Below are positions 14,741 to 22,625 of a DNA stretch of 22,982 nucleotides, piece by piece. The translations under genes and the position numbers were made by a program. The notes beneath the pieces were generated by a model that saw only the letters and a program-made list of their open reading frames with translations, did no database searches and was not told where the DNA came from. Position 1 is the stretch's first letter. Each line of letters begins with the position of its first letter. The DNA is taken from assembly GCA_900770275.1 (NCBI GenBank), contig CAAGJS010000206.1, forward strand, positions 1 through 22,982, read 5' to 3'. Source of the DNA: Erysipelotrichaceae bacterium. GTDB lineage: Bacteria > Bacillota_I > Bacilli_A > Erysipelotrichales > Erysipelotrichaceae.

Positions 14741-15862
14741 TTACTCGTTGGCTGCAGCTACAGTCTCAAGACCCTTCTTGAGATCTTCGTAGTTCGCAGG
14801 ATCGCCCTTGAGATAGCCAGTGTGGCTGTAGACGGAGATGATCTGCTTGCCTTCATCGGTGCCAGCGATCTCGATCATGGAATCCTGGAATGCGGACAGG
14901 AAGTCATCGGTAGCGACTGCTTCGTGGCCGGCAGCCGGATTCTTGGTCAGGCAGACGGTATCGTTGTAGATCGGATCCGTAACAGCGAAGACGGACATCT
15001 CATCATAGATGGAAGCGGAGCGTCCAAAGCCCTGGTTGCCGGAGTCATCGGTTTCGGTTGTCGGACGTGTCCAGTCATCTTCATAGTCCATACGGCCGTC
15101 AGCGTAGCAGAGAACGATATCGATCGTCTCAGCAGCTGCCTGAGCGAATGCCTGCGGATAGGAGAGCTGCGTCGTATGTGCAAGATCTGCCAGGGTCTTG
15201 CCGTCGTAGTTCTTCATGAGCCACAGTGTCGGGAAGATATAGCCCGAGGAAGACGTTGTGGAAGCGACTGCCCAGCTGCAGGAGTTGAGATCGTCCCAGG
15301 TGATTTCCTCACCGGCCTCGACCTTGGCTGCGATCTTGCGCCCGTTCTCGGACGGTCCGGCATACATCAGGCCGCGGTAGTAGGTAACCGGCTGGCCGGC
15401 GATACGCGTCGTAGCGTTGGCCTCGCCGTTCCAGGTCTTCGGATCCTCGGAGTCATTGCTCAGAGCATCACGGGTAGCCGTCAGAGCGAGCGTCGTGTCA
15501 TCAGAGTAGTTGGCATAGGTGGAAGCCGGCAGCCATGCGACGTCGACGGAACCGGAAGCCAGAGCTTCGCCGGTGACGTTGTAGTCGGAGCCTGCGCCGA
15601 CCGTGATCTCGACATCGCCGATGTCGTAGCCGCGCTTTGCCATCTGTTCCTTCAGAAGCTCAGGGAGCTTGGATGTGCCCTGCAGAATGGTTTCTGCGTC
15701 ACGGGACGGAACAAACTGCATCTTCAGAACATCGATGGAACCCTTGGAAGCGGAACCGTCTGTTGCGGATGCTGCAGAAGCGGTCGCAGCTGCGGAAGAA
15801 GAGCCGCAGCCTGCCAGCATTGCCATTGCGAGCAGTGATACTGAGAGCTTTTTAAACTTCAT
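14741..15862 (-). CDS. phnD: Phosphonate/phosphite-type ABC transporter substrate-binding lipoprotein PhnD
   Basis: A 373-residue lipoprotein with a basic start, a short hydrophobic core and the lipobox LAGC (Cys19), so it is tethered to the outer face of the membrane. A Ser/Ala-rich linker follows. The periplasmic-binding-protein fold of the PhnD family is seen in LKMQFVPSRDAETIL, GEALASGSVDVAWLPASTYA and the TTSSSGYIFPTLWLM binding-loop region. GGAGG at 15867-15871 gives a clear start. It heads the operon. No C-P lyase, phosphonatase or phosphite dehydrogenase gene is in the window, so whether the ligand is phosphonate, phosphite or another oxyanion is open. Confidence 0.92.
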   Translation of the reverse strand: MKFKKLSVSLLAMAMLAGCGSSSAAATASAASATDGSASKGSIDVLKMQFVPSRDAETILQGTSKLPELLKEQMAKRGYDIGDVEITVGAGSDYNVTGEALASGSVDVAWLPASTYANYSDDTTLALTATRDALSNDSEDPKTWNGEANATTRIAGQPVTYYRGLMYAGPSENGRKIAAKVEAGEEITWDDLNSCSWAVASTTSSSGYIFPTLWLMKNYDGKTLADLAHTTQLSYPQAFAQAAAETIDIVLCYADGRMDYEDDWTRPTTETDDSGNQGFGRSASIYDEMSVFAVTDPIYNDTVCLTKNPAAGHEAVATDDFLSAFQDSMIEIAGTDEGKQIISVYSHTGYLKGDPANYEDLKKGLETVAAANE

Positions 15863-15894
15863 TTTTCCTCCAGCGTTTTCGAGAACGCAAGGTC

Positions 15895-15930
15895 ATTATA
15901 TGTGTATCTGAAATGTGAAAACAATGTGAA
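15895..15930 (-). promoter_or_regulatory. phnD promoter with PHO-box-like direct repeats
   Basis: On the minus strand, TTCACA (15925-15930) and TTCACA (15914-15919) are exactly 11 bases apart. A related TACACA (15901-15906) directly abuts a perfect -10 TATAAT (15895-15900). There is no normal -35. Gram-positive PhoP boxes are described as TT(A/C/T)ACA repeats about 11 bp apart that take the place of the -35. This would make the importer phosphate-starvation inducible. The sequence pattern is seen; the regulator is inferred. Confidence 0.6.
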
Positions 15931-16060
15931 ATATGATAATTTCTCCATTTTTTGTTGTTCCTGCTATAGTCGGGGGGTTCGTTTCAGAGAATGCCGAAAC
16001 AGTTTTCTGAAAATGAAAAACAGGTGGAAGAGGACTTGGGAATCATACATTCTGCGCCAC

Positions 16061-16066
16061 TATAAT
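16061..16066 (+). promoter_or_regulatory. Perfect -10 box seven bases before the MFS start codon
   Basis: TATAAT at 16061-16066 ends six bases before the ATG at 16073. Transcription from it would begin at or next to the start codon, giving a leaderless message. A weak TTGGGA (16036-16041) lies 19 bases upstream. Other promoters further up remain possible. Confidence 0.35.
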
Positions 16067-16072
16067 GGATTA

Positions 16073-17308
16073 ATGGAAGCGAAGAAACTGTGGACACACG
16101 ATTTAGCGATCATAACGGTAGGCACCGTTATTTCGATGTTCGGCAATGCGCTGACGGGCTTTGCGGCCAGTCTCATGGTGCTGGACTATACGGGGTCGAC
16201 CTTTCTCTATTCCATCTGTCTGGCGATCTACACGGTGCCCCAGATTGTGATGCCCCTGATCTCGGGAGCGATTCTGGATCGTTTTTCGCGCAAGCGTGCC
16301 ATCTATATGCTTGATTTTCTTTCGGCGGGTCTCTATGGGCTGGCGGCCCTGCTGGTGGCAACAAATCATTTTTCGCCGCTGCTTCTTGGTATTTATCTAT
16401 TTTTGATCGGCTCGATTTCGAGCATCTATGCTGTTGCCTATGACAGCTTTTATCCGTTACTGGTGGCGGAAGAAAACTATCAGCGTGCCTATTCGATTGC
16501 GGCCATTCTGGAAACGATCAGCGCGGTTATGGTCCCGGTGGCGGCGTTTGTCTACAATCGATGGGGCATTGCGCCGGTGTTTGTGATTGATGCGATCAGC
16601 TTCTTTCTTGCCGCGAGCATGGAGACTCGGATTGGCGCCGATGAGAAATACATTGCGCTTCAGCGCAATACGCGCAGCGAGACAAAGGCGGCGCGGCAGG
16701 TCATAAAGGATATGAAAGAGGGAATGCAGTATCTGCACTCTGAAAGAGGGCTGTGGTATGTGACGCTCTACTTTGCGGCTTCCTCAATTGTCGGCGGCTG
16801 TTCGACGGCGCTGACGCTGCCGTATTTTCGCGAGACATATGCCAATGGGGAATATATCTATATGGTCGTATGGGGAATGGCGTTACTGGGCCGGGCGCTG
16901 GGCGGCAGCTATCACTACCGCCATACGATGAGGCGGCAGAAGAAGTATGAAATTGCGCTGTTTGTGTATGTGGCGACGAATCTGATTGAGGGTCTGTATC
17001 TGTTCTGTCCGGTGCCGGTGATGGCGGTGCTGTGCTTTGTGAGCGGCGTACTTGGTATTACGAGCTATACGATCCGGGTGTCGGGGACGCAGGCCTATGT
17101 TCCGGACGAAAAAAAGGGCCGCTTTAACGGCGCCTTCAATATGCTCAATACGGCCGGCGCACTGATTGGTGAAGTGAGCGGCGGCGCATTGTCGCAGACG
17201 GTCGGTTCGCGGCTGGTGATCCTGCTGTATATGCTGGCATGTGCGGGTGCGGCCGTCATTTTCATCGGGCTGCACCGCAATGCGGTTTCGAAAATTTATA
17301 ATCGCTGA
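16073..17308 (+). CDS. MFS transporter, drug-efflux-like
   Basis: A 411-residue, probably 12-helix, major facilitator protein. The motif A-like loop SGAILDRFSRKRAIYML lies between helices 2 and 3, with a central basic loop (about 170-210). A second-half equivalent falls near RRQKKYEIALFVY, and GRFNGAFNMLNTAGALIGEV precedes the last helices. It resembles MFS_3/macrolide-efflux-like exporters; substrate unknown. The frame is open upstream to 15902. I prefer 16073 (MEAKKLWTHDLAII) because family members start with a short charged stretch directly before helix 1. No good ribosome binding site precedes it (GGAT only). It is divergent from phnD and convergent with mgtE, with five bases between the stops. 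Confidence 0.88.
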   Translation: MEAKKLWTHDLAIITVGTVISMFGNALTGFAASLMVLDYTGSTFLYSICLAIYTVPQIVMPLISGAILDRFSRKRAIYMLDFLSAGLYGLAALLVATNHFSPLLLGIYLFLIGSISSIYAVAYDSFYPLLVAEENYQRAYSIAAILETISAVMVPVAAFVYNRWGIAPVFVIDAISFFLAASMETRIGADEKYIALQRNTRSETKAARQVIKDMKEGMQYLHSERGLWYVTLYFAASSIVGGCSTALTLPYFRETYANGEYIYMVVWGMALLGRALGGSYHYRHTMRRQKKYEIALFVYVATNLIEGLYLFCPVPVMAVLCFVSGVLGITSYTIRVSGTQAYVPDEKKGRFNGAFNMLNTAGALIGEVSGGALSQTVGSRLVILLYMLACAGAAVIFIGLHRNAVSKIYNR

Positions 17309-17310
17309 GA

Positions 17311-17330
17311 GCTTCACATGGATGTGAAGC
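17311..17330. other. Palindrome across the mgtE stop codon
   Basis: GCTTCACAT and ATGTGAAGC are separated by GG at the junction of the two convergent genes. It may help terminate both transcripts, but there is no T-run and the loop is very small. It overlaps the last MgtE codons, so it may simply reflect coding constraint. Confidence 0.4.
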
Positions 17331-18705
17331 GGTCCAGCATAATCCAGGCGAGGGAATAATAGCTGACGACGCCGACAAGGTCAGTGATGGTTGTGATGAG
17401 CGGGCCGGAGGCGACGGCAGGATCGACGCCGATCTTCTTGAAGAACATTGGGACGACGGTGCCTACCATGCTCGATATGAACATGGCAAGGATGAGACTG
17501 AGGCCGATACAGCCGGATACCAGGAAGGCCTGGGCAAAGGTATAGTGCTTGGCCAGGACAATGTAGATGCCGGCACCGAAGAAGGCGATAACGCCGAGGA
17601 TGAGGCCGTTGATGAGGCCGGTTTCCATCTCTTTACGAAGCAGCTTTCCTTTGGCACTGGGCTGGAGGTTTTCGTCCATGAGGACGCGGATCGTGACGGC
17701 CAGCGACTGGGTGCCGACGTTGCCGGACATGTCGAGGATCATGGACTGGAAGGCCATGATGATCGTGAGGCGGGCGACGACGGTTTCATAAGCCGAGACG
17801 ACGGAGGATACGACCATGCCGAGGAATAACAGGAGAACGAGCCAGGGGAGACGTTTGCGTACACTTTCTTTGACCGGTTCGTTGAGATCTTCTTCTTCAC
17901 CGAGACCACCGAGTTTTGCGTAATCATCACCCATTTCGTCATCGACGACTTCGACGACGTCGCTGGCGGTAACGACGCCGAGAATCTTGTTGTCGCGGGA
18001 GAGGACAGGAATCGATTCCTCGGAATAATTCTCAATCAATGAGAGGACATCAGAGATTTTTTCCGTCGCATAAACGGAAGGATAGGCGGTGACGATGATG
18101 TCAGATAAAGGTGTATCCTTGCGGGCGATGATCAGATCCTTCAATGAGAAGGCGCCGGCAAAGATACCTTTTTCATTGACGGCATAGATCGTTGAGATGT
18201 TGTCATGGGTCGCGGCCTGGGCGACGACCTGTTTCATGGCTTCGGGGACGGTCGAATTGGCATGGACGGTGATGAAGTTGGTCGTCATGCGGGATGCGAT
18301 CGTATCTTCTTCGTACGCCGCGAGTTTGGTCAGGTTTTCGCGGACGTCGATGTTCATGTGCGAGAGCCACGACTCCTTCTTTTCGCTGACGGTGTTTTTC
18401 AGGAAGTCGACGGCATCATCCACTTCCATTGCGGAAAGGATGCGTGCCGCCAGGTCGTCAGGCAGCTCTTCGAGGTAGTCTTCGGCGTCTTCCGTTTCGA
18501 GGTATTCGAAAATATCGGCGAGCCGGGGCAGATCGAGGGAGCGTACGAGTTTGATGCGCTCCTCTTTGGTGAGCTGGGGCAGTACGGCGCCGATGTCATA
18601 TTCATGGTAGTCATCGAGTTTGTCGCGCAGTTCTTCCGGTTGATCGGTGGTCTGGATAATCTGGAGAATTTCTTTTAAATGTCTCTGATCGATTGGCTCT
18701 GACAT
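17314..18705 (-). CDS. mgtE: Magnesium transporter MgtE
   Basis: A 463-residue Mg2+ channel/transporter of normal length. It has an acidic helical MgtE N domain (about 15-130), a CBS pair (about 137-255), a plug helix, and a five-helix membrane domain (about 287-463). The pore signature MSGNVGTQSLAVTIR is at 326-340 and the conserved Asp442 lies in TTITDLVGVVSYY. The cytosolic domains sense Mg2+ and close the pore when it is plentiful. AGGAG precedes the ATG. A TATACT (18739-18744, minus) lies upstream as a possible -10. Only about 90 bases separate it from the divergent SDR remnant, too short for a full M-box riboswitch, and I see none. Confidence 0.95.
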   Translation of the reverse strand: MSEPIDQRHLKEILQIIQTTDQPEELRDKLDDYHEYDIGAVLPQLTKEERIKLVRSLDLPRLADIFEYLETEDAEDYLEELPDDLAARILSAMEVDDAVDFLKNTVSEKKESWLSHMNIDVRENLTKLAAYEEDTIASRMTTNFITVHANSTVPEAMKQVVAQAATHDNISTIYAVNEKGIFAGAFSLKDLIIARKDTPLSDIIVTAYPSVYATEKISDVLSLIENYSEESIPVLSRDNKILGVVTASDVVEVVDDEMGDDYAKLGGLGEEEDLNEPVKESVRKRLPWLVLLLFLGMVVSSVVSAYETVVARLTIIMAFQSMILDMSGNVGTQSLAVTIRVLMDENLQPSAKGKLLRKEMETGLINGLILGVIAFFGAGIYIVLAKHYTFAQAFLVSGCIGLSLILAMFISSMVGTVVPMFFKKIGVDPAVASGPLITTITDLVGVVSYYSLAWIMLDRFTSM

Positions 18706-18797
18706 GGTTTGTTTTCTCCTTTGGTATGATTCCTATTCAGTATATCGACTGTTTTTGAGGTTCAGCGTTGTTTTTCGTTTTCAATTTGAAGCATTTC

Positions 18798-19488
18798 ACA
18801 GGAGATTCGGTATTCCTGCTGCAAAACGGGATCATCAGGCTCGAGGCGGTGGTCATGCGGTCATCCTTGATCCGAAGGAAGAGAAGGCGAAGCAGCTTGG
18901 CAATGCAGATGCGTACAAGATCGATCGTGGGGATCCGGCCAATATTCGTGCGGTGATGGCACAGGTTTTAAGGATCATCCGAAGGTGGATGTTGAGATTC
19001 ATGTGGCTGGTATCATTTCGCGGCCACAGTTCCAGGATGTGACGGATGCGGAATGGGAAAAGGTGATTCGCATGAATCTGACTGGTGTGTTTACGATGTG
19101 CTCAGCGATCTATCCTTATCTTATAGAACATGGCGGTGGAAGAATTGTGAATGTGGCATCGGTTGCCGATAAGATCGGCGGCGGTCTGATGGGTATGAGT
19201 GTCTACGCTTCTTCGAAGGCCGGTGTCATCGGGTTGCCGAAGGCGATCGCCAAGGAAGGCGGCAAGTATCATATTCCATGCAATGCAGTGTGCCCGTCGC
19301 TGACGAAGACGCCGATGACTTCTGCTCTTACGGAAGAGATGAATCAGCGTATTATTTCGATGATTCCGCTGGGACGCGCGGCGGATCCAAGTGAGCCGGC
19401 ACAGAGGATTCTGTTCTTTGCGAGTGATGCGGCAAGCCTCATCAATGGCGAAATTGGCGATTGCGACGGCGGCATTGTGCTGGACTAA
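18798..19488 (+). pseudogene. Decayed short-chain dehydrogenase/reductase (SDR)
   Basis: Recognisable SDR pieces lie in order but in different frames. GTATTCCTG (18810 on, VFL) follows a ribosome-binding-site-like AGGAG (18800-18804) with no ATG. The nucleotide-binding TGSSG is at 18826-18840. VILDPKEEKAKQLG and DPANIRAVMAQV follow in another frame (from 18860). From about 18970 a third stretch gives FKDHPKVDVEIHVAGI, catalytic Ser in VNVASVADK, YASSKAG (Tyr and Lys), PLGRAADPSE and the end DGGIVLD. The usual NNAG motif reads HVAG. At least two frameshifts plus a lost start and a shortened first helix show real decay. By its neighbour it was perhaps a KduD/gluconate 5-dehydrogenase-like enzyme of sugar-acid breakdown. 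Confidence 0.8.
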
Positions 19489-19491
19489 TCT

Positions 19492-20441
19492 ATGCGTCCG
19501 TTTCATTACCGCAAGTTTCCAGGGGACACGATCGTCGTTCCGATGGTGATCGGTGTTCTGCTGAATTCATTTGTTCCGCAGTTTCTTGAGATTGGCAGCT
19601 TTTGGACGGCGATGACGAAGAATGGGACGGCGCCGTTAGTTGGGGTGTTCCTGTTCTTCATCGGTGCGTCGATGATCATTCGCTCGACGGGGAAGGCTGT
19701 TGCCAAGGGAACTGTCATTATTCTTACAAAGATTGTGCTGGCGGTGCTGCTGGGCTATGCGGCGGCGTTCCTGTTCCATGACAATATCTTCGGTCTTTCG
19801 TCGCTGACCATCATTGGTGCGGCCGGGCTGCCAACAATGCGCTGCACAGCGGCATCGTGGCGACAATGGGCGATGATTCAGATAAAGGCGCAGTTGCGAT
19901 CACGGATCTTTCGGTGGGACCGATTGTGACGATGATTGCCCTGAGCTCGGCGGGGCTGGCATCGATTTCGCTTGGTGCGCTGATTGGTTCGTTTCTTCCG
20001 TTGGTGCTTGGCATTGTGATTGTGGCGGTCTTCCCCGGGCTGAAGCCGGTTCTTTCACAGGGTACGACGCCGATCATCATTATGGTTGGCTTCGCACTTG
20101 GCTGCGGGATGTCTCTGCAGCAGCTGGTTGCCGGTGGTTTGTCTGGCATCGTTCTGGGATTGATCACGACCTTAGTGATCGGAATTATTACGGTGCTTGT
20201 GGAGGAGCTGATCTTCCATGAAGGAACAGCTGCAGCGGCAATCTCAAGCTGCGCCGGTGCAAATATTGCTAACCCGAATGCGCTGGCAGACGCTGACCCG
20301 CGCTACGCAGCCATCGCTCCAACAGCGACGGTACAGATTGCAACTGCGATCATCGTAACTGCCTTCCTGACGCCGTGGTTTACGGCACAGGTTGTGAAGT
20401 TTGATCAGAAGCGAAAGGCAAAGAAGGCACAAAAAGCCTGA
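19492..20441 (+). pseudogene. kdgT: 2-keto-3-deoxygluconate permease, frameshifted
   Basis: Two overlapping frames together form one KdgT-family symporter of about 316 residues. The first part (FPGDTIVVPMVIGVLLNSF ... GLSSLTIIGAAG) is in the frame starting at 19492. The rest (NNALHSGIVATMGDDSDKG ... WFTAQVVKFDQKRK) is one frame over. The total of 950 bases is one short of a multiple of three. The break falls in GCGGCCGGGCTGCC at 19820-19834, where one more G would restore GAAGAANNALHSG. KdgT imports 2-keto-3-deoxygluconate by proton symport, fitting the SDR remnant three bases upstream. A homopolymer sequencing error cannot be excluded. Without correction the protein is split and non-functional. 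Confidence 0.82.
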
Positions 20442-20457
20442 AGCATACTAAAGAAAG

Positions 20458-20497
20458 AAAGTGATCCAATCCGATATAGGAAAGGATCACTTTTATT
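20458..20497 (+). terminator. Terminator after the kdgT remnant
   Basis: AAAGTGATCC (20458-20467) pairs with GGATCACTTT (20484-20493), followed by TTATT. Confidence 0.82.
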
Positions 20498-20597
20498 GTA
20501 AAAACACAAAATGTTATTGGATAAACCTAGTTATTTTGCATGACAATCAATCAGTGTTCCGGTAAGATTTTTTCAAGAATAAATGAAGGGGAGCCAG

Positions 20598-22574
20598 ATG
20601 AGAAAACATATAAAAGTAATATCGTTGTTAACTTCTATTCTGGTGGGAATCGGAAGCTTCACAGTACCGGTTTTCGCTGAAGGTGAAACTGGAACATCTG
20701 AAGGATCGGGTGATGCAGGTGCGAATTCATCTCAGGTATATAACGTTGATCAAAATGCGGATCCTGCAAAAGGCGATACCGAGTTTCCTGTTACATATAC
20801 TTTTGATGACAATGCGGCTGAAGTTGCAATGGTTGCATGGCATCAATGGCATTCGCCAAATGGCATCGGACATGATCCCGATGGATCAAAAGGGACGGAA
20901 GCGGCTACCAAAGCGGAGCTCAGAGTATTGAAAGGCGGAAAAGACCAGCAGGTTGTGCTTCATAATTTCTACTCTTCGTCAAATAAAGATCAGCCCCGCG
21001 GCAATCTTGTTGTGATGGTAAAGCCAAAAGCTGGGTATTTGGTTACTGGGCTCAAAGCACCCAATACGTTGGAAAATTACTATAGTGTAATTGACGAAAG
21101 TGGAGTTGCTCGTTCAACATATCCGAAGTACGTGAACTATACGGGTACACAAGCTGTTGAAGATAGAGCGCGCTCTAATGGATACCCTCTTTTTCTAAAC
21201 TGGTTTCGGGATCCAGATAATGCAATCAACAATCCTATCAACTTTTATGTTCGTACAGCAAAGGTAGGGGTTAATGTAAATACGGTGAGTGATAAGAGCG
21301 AAGTGAATATCGGAGATACGGTCACTTTAACGTCAACAATAACAGCGATTGAAATTAAAGAGGCAAAAGAGACCACTTTTTGGCTCGATGAAAACAACTT
21401 CAATGAGAAAATCAACGGTAAGGATGCCGAATTTAGTAATCCTGTTTTAGAAGTAATTGCACCTGACACCTGGAAACGTGTTGTTAGTTATAAAGTCAAA
21501 GCGACAGATGTAAGAGATGGAAAATTTGTTTATTCTATTTCGCCAACATTGACTTACGAATATACGTTAACTGTTAAGAATGGAGATGTTACATCGCAAG
21601 CCAGTACTACGGATAAATTTGACACAGAAATATCTCTTAAAAGCAGCGAAATCCAGATTCAGGGTAATACCTCCTCGGTTCCTTATGATGGAAAAGAGCA
21701 TTCCGAATCTGGTGCAGTTATTAATGAGGAATTCCCACTGAACCCTAATGGGACGGCAGATATAGTGGTAGGTGGAATTAGTTATCATGTTTCGGGAGTT
21801 AAGATCAATGCGGCAAGCGGTGCAAATGTGAATAAATATGCGAGCAGTTTTGATACTACGGACGCAAAAGTAACTACAAAAGAAAATGATGAAATGATCC
21901 CTGTCAGCAAATTCAGTTTTAAAACAACACCTGGATCACTGGAGATAACACCTGCTTCCCTCTCTATTAGTGACAGTGATTCCCCTGTCTACAACGGGCA
22001 GGATCAGCAATTATCGGCTGTAGTTAAAGGCAATATTGATGGTTCTCCGGTATTAGTTGCTGGCCAGGACTATGATTTAAGTTATTCAGCGACAAACAAT
22101 GATTATAAGAATGCTGGAACAACGGTAACTGTTACAGCAACCGGTAAGGGAAACTACACTGGTACTGTTTCTACAAGCTATACAATTCAGCCTCGTCCTC
22201 TGCGGGTTGGTACCAACTCTGATTCTAAGATTTACGACGGTAAGCCGCTGACTGCTGCTGGAAGTATGGATGGTGCGGTGGCAAGTGATCATTTGCGTCT
22301 GATTACGACTGGTACACAGACATCCATTGGCTCTTCCCAGAATACCTATACTATTGATTACGGGAATGCGAAGGCGAGCAACTATAAGGTTGCAGGTGAG
22401 TCGATTGGTACGCTGACAGTGTATGCGCCGGCTGCGAAGCCAAATGGTCGTACCTGCCAGCAGGATGGCTATCCGGCAGGATATGCATGGGATGATGCGC
22501 AGCAGGCGTGTGTGCTTCGCGTGACATCTGTGACACCAAGTATTAAAGCTGTTCCTTCGACAGGGGCACATTAA
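20598..22574 (+). CDS. Secreted MBG-repeat surface protein without a recognisable anchor
   Basis: A 658-residue exported protein. The start at 20598 is chosen because GGGGAG lies at 20588-20593; the ATG at 20583 would remove that site from the leader. The signal peptide ends near VPVFA (about residues 1-27). An acidic Gly/Ser stretch and an unrecognised beta-rich region (about 40-345) follow. Three MBG-type repeats then run to about 610, each with a Y-[DN]-G strand: VPYDGKEH, PVYNGQDQ and KIYDGKPL. The tail holds a C-x17-C unit (Cys620 to Cys638 with Gly, Tyr and Trp between) and ends in KAVPSTGAH. VPSTG resembles a sortase motif, but the protein stops two residues later with no membrane segment. 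Codon and base use is more AT-rich in 20980-21900 than in the last 380 bases. Probable adhesin; ligand unknown. Confidence 0.88.
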   Translation: MRKHIKVISLLTSILVGIGSFTVPVFAEGETGTSEGSGDAGANSSQVYNVDQNADPAKGDTEFPVTYTFDDNAAEVAMVAWHQWHSPNGIGHDPDGSKGTEAATKAELRVLKGGKDQQVVLHNFYSSSNKDQPRGNLVVMVKPKAGYLVTGLKAPNTLENYYSVIDESGVARSTYPKYVNYTGTQAVEDRARSNGYPLFLNWFRDPDNAINNPINFYVRTAKVGVNVNTVSDKSEVNIGDTVTLTSTITAIEIKEAKETTFWLDENNFNEKINGKDAEFSNPVLEVIAPDTWKRVVSYKVKATDVRDGKFVYSISPTLTYEYTLTVKNGDVTSQASTTDKFDTEISLKSSEIQIQGNTSSVPYDGKEHSESGAVINEEFPLNPNGTADIVVGGISYHVSGVKINAASGANVNKYASSFDTTDAKVTTKENDEMIPVSKFSFKTTPGSLEITPASLSISDSDSPVYNGQDQQLSAVVKGNIDGSPVLVAGQDYDLSYSATNNDYKNAGTTVTVTATGKGNYTGTVSTSYTIQPRPLRVGTNSDSKIYDGKPLTAAGSMDGAVASDHLRLITTGTQTSIGSSQNTYTIDYGNAKASNYKVAGESIGTLTVYAPAAKPNGRTCQQDGYPAGYAWDDAQQACVLRVTSVTPSIKAVPSTGAH

Positions 22575-22594
22575 TTGATTCATTGGCAAGGGAT

Positions 22595-22625
22595 CGGGCA
22601 CTGGAAACGGTGTCCGGTTTTTTTG
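22595..22625 (+). terminator. Terminator of the MBG protein gene
   Basis: CGGGCAC (22595-22601) pairs with GTGTCCG (22610-22616, one G-U) and is followed by a run of seven T. It lies 20 bases after the stop. Confidence 0.85.

Noticed and set aside
14717..15838. A 373-codon plus-strand frame antisense to phnD
   Set aside because: It is the mirror of a well-supported lipoprotein gene, with no ribosome binding site of its own and a composition typical of an antisense shadow.
18706..18797. M-box magnesium riboswitch before mgtE
   Set aside because: The leader is under 100 bases before the divergent gene remnant and shows none of the long conserved stems needed.
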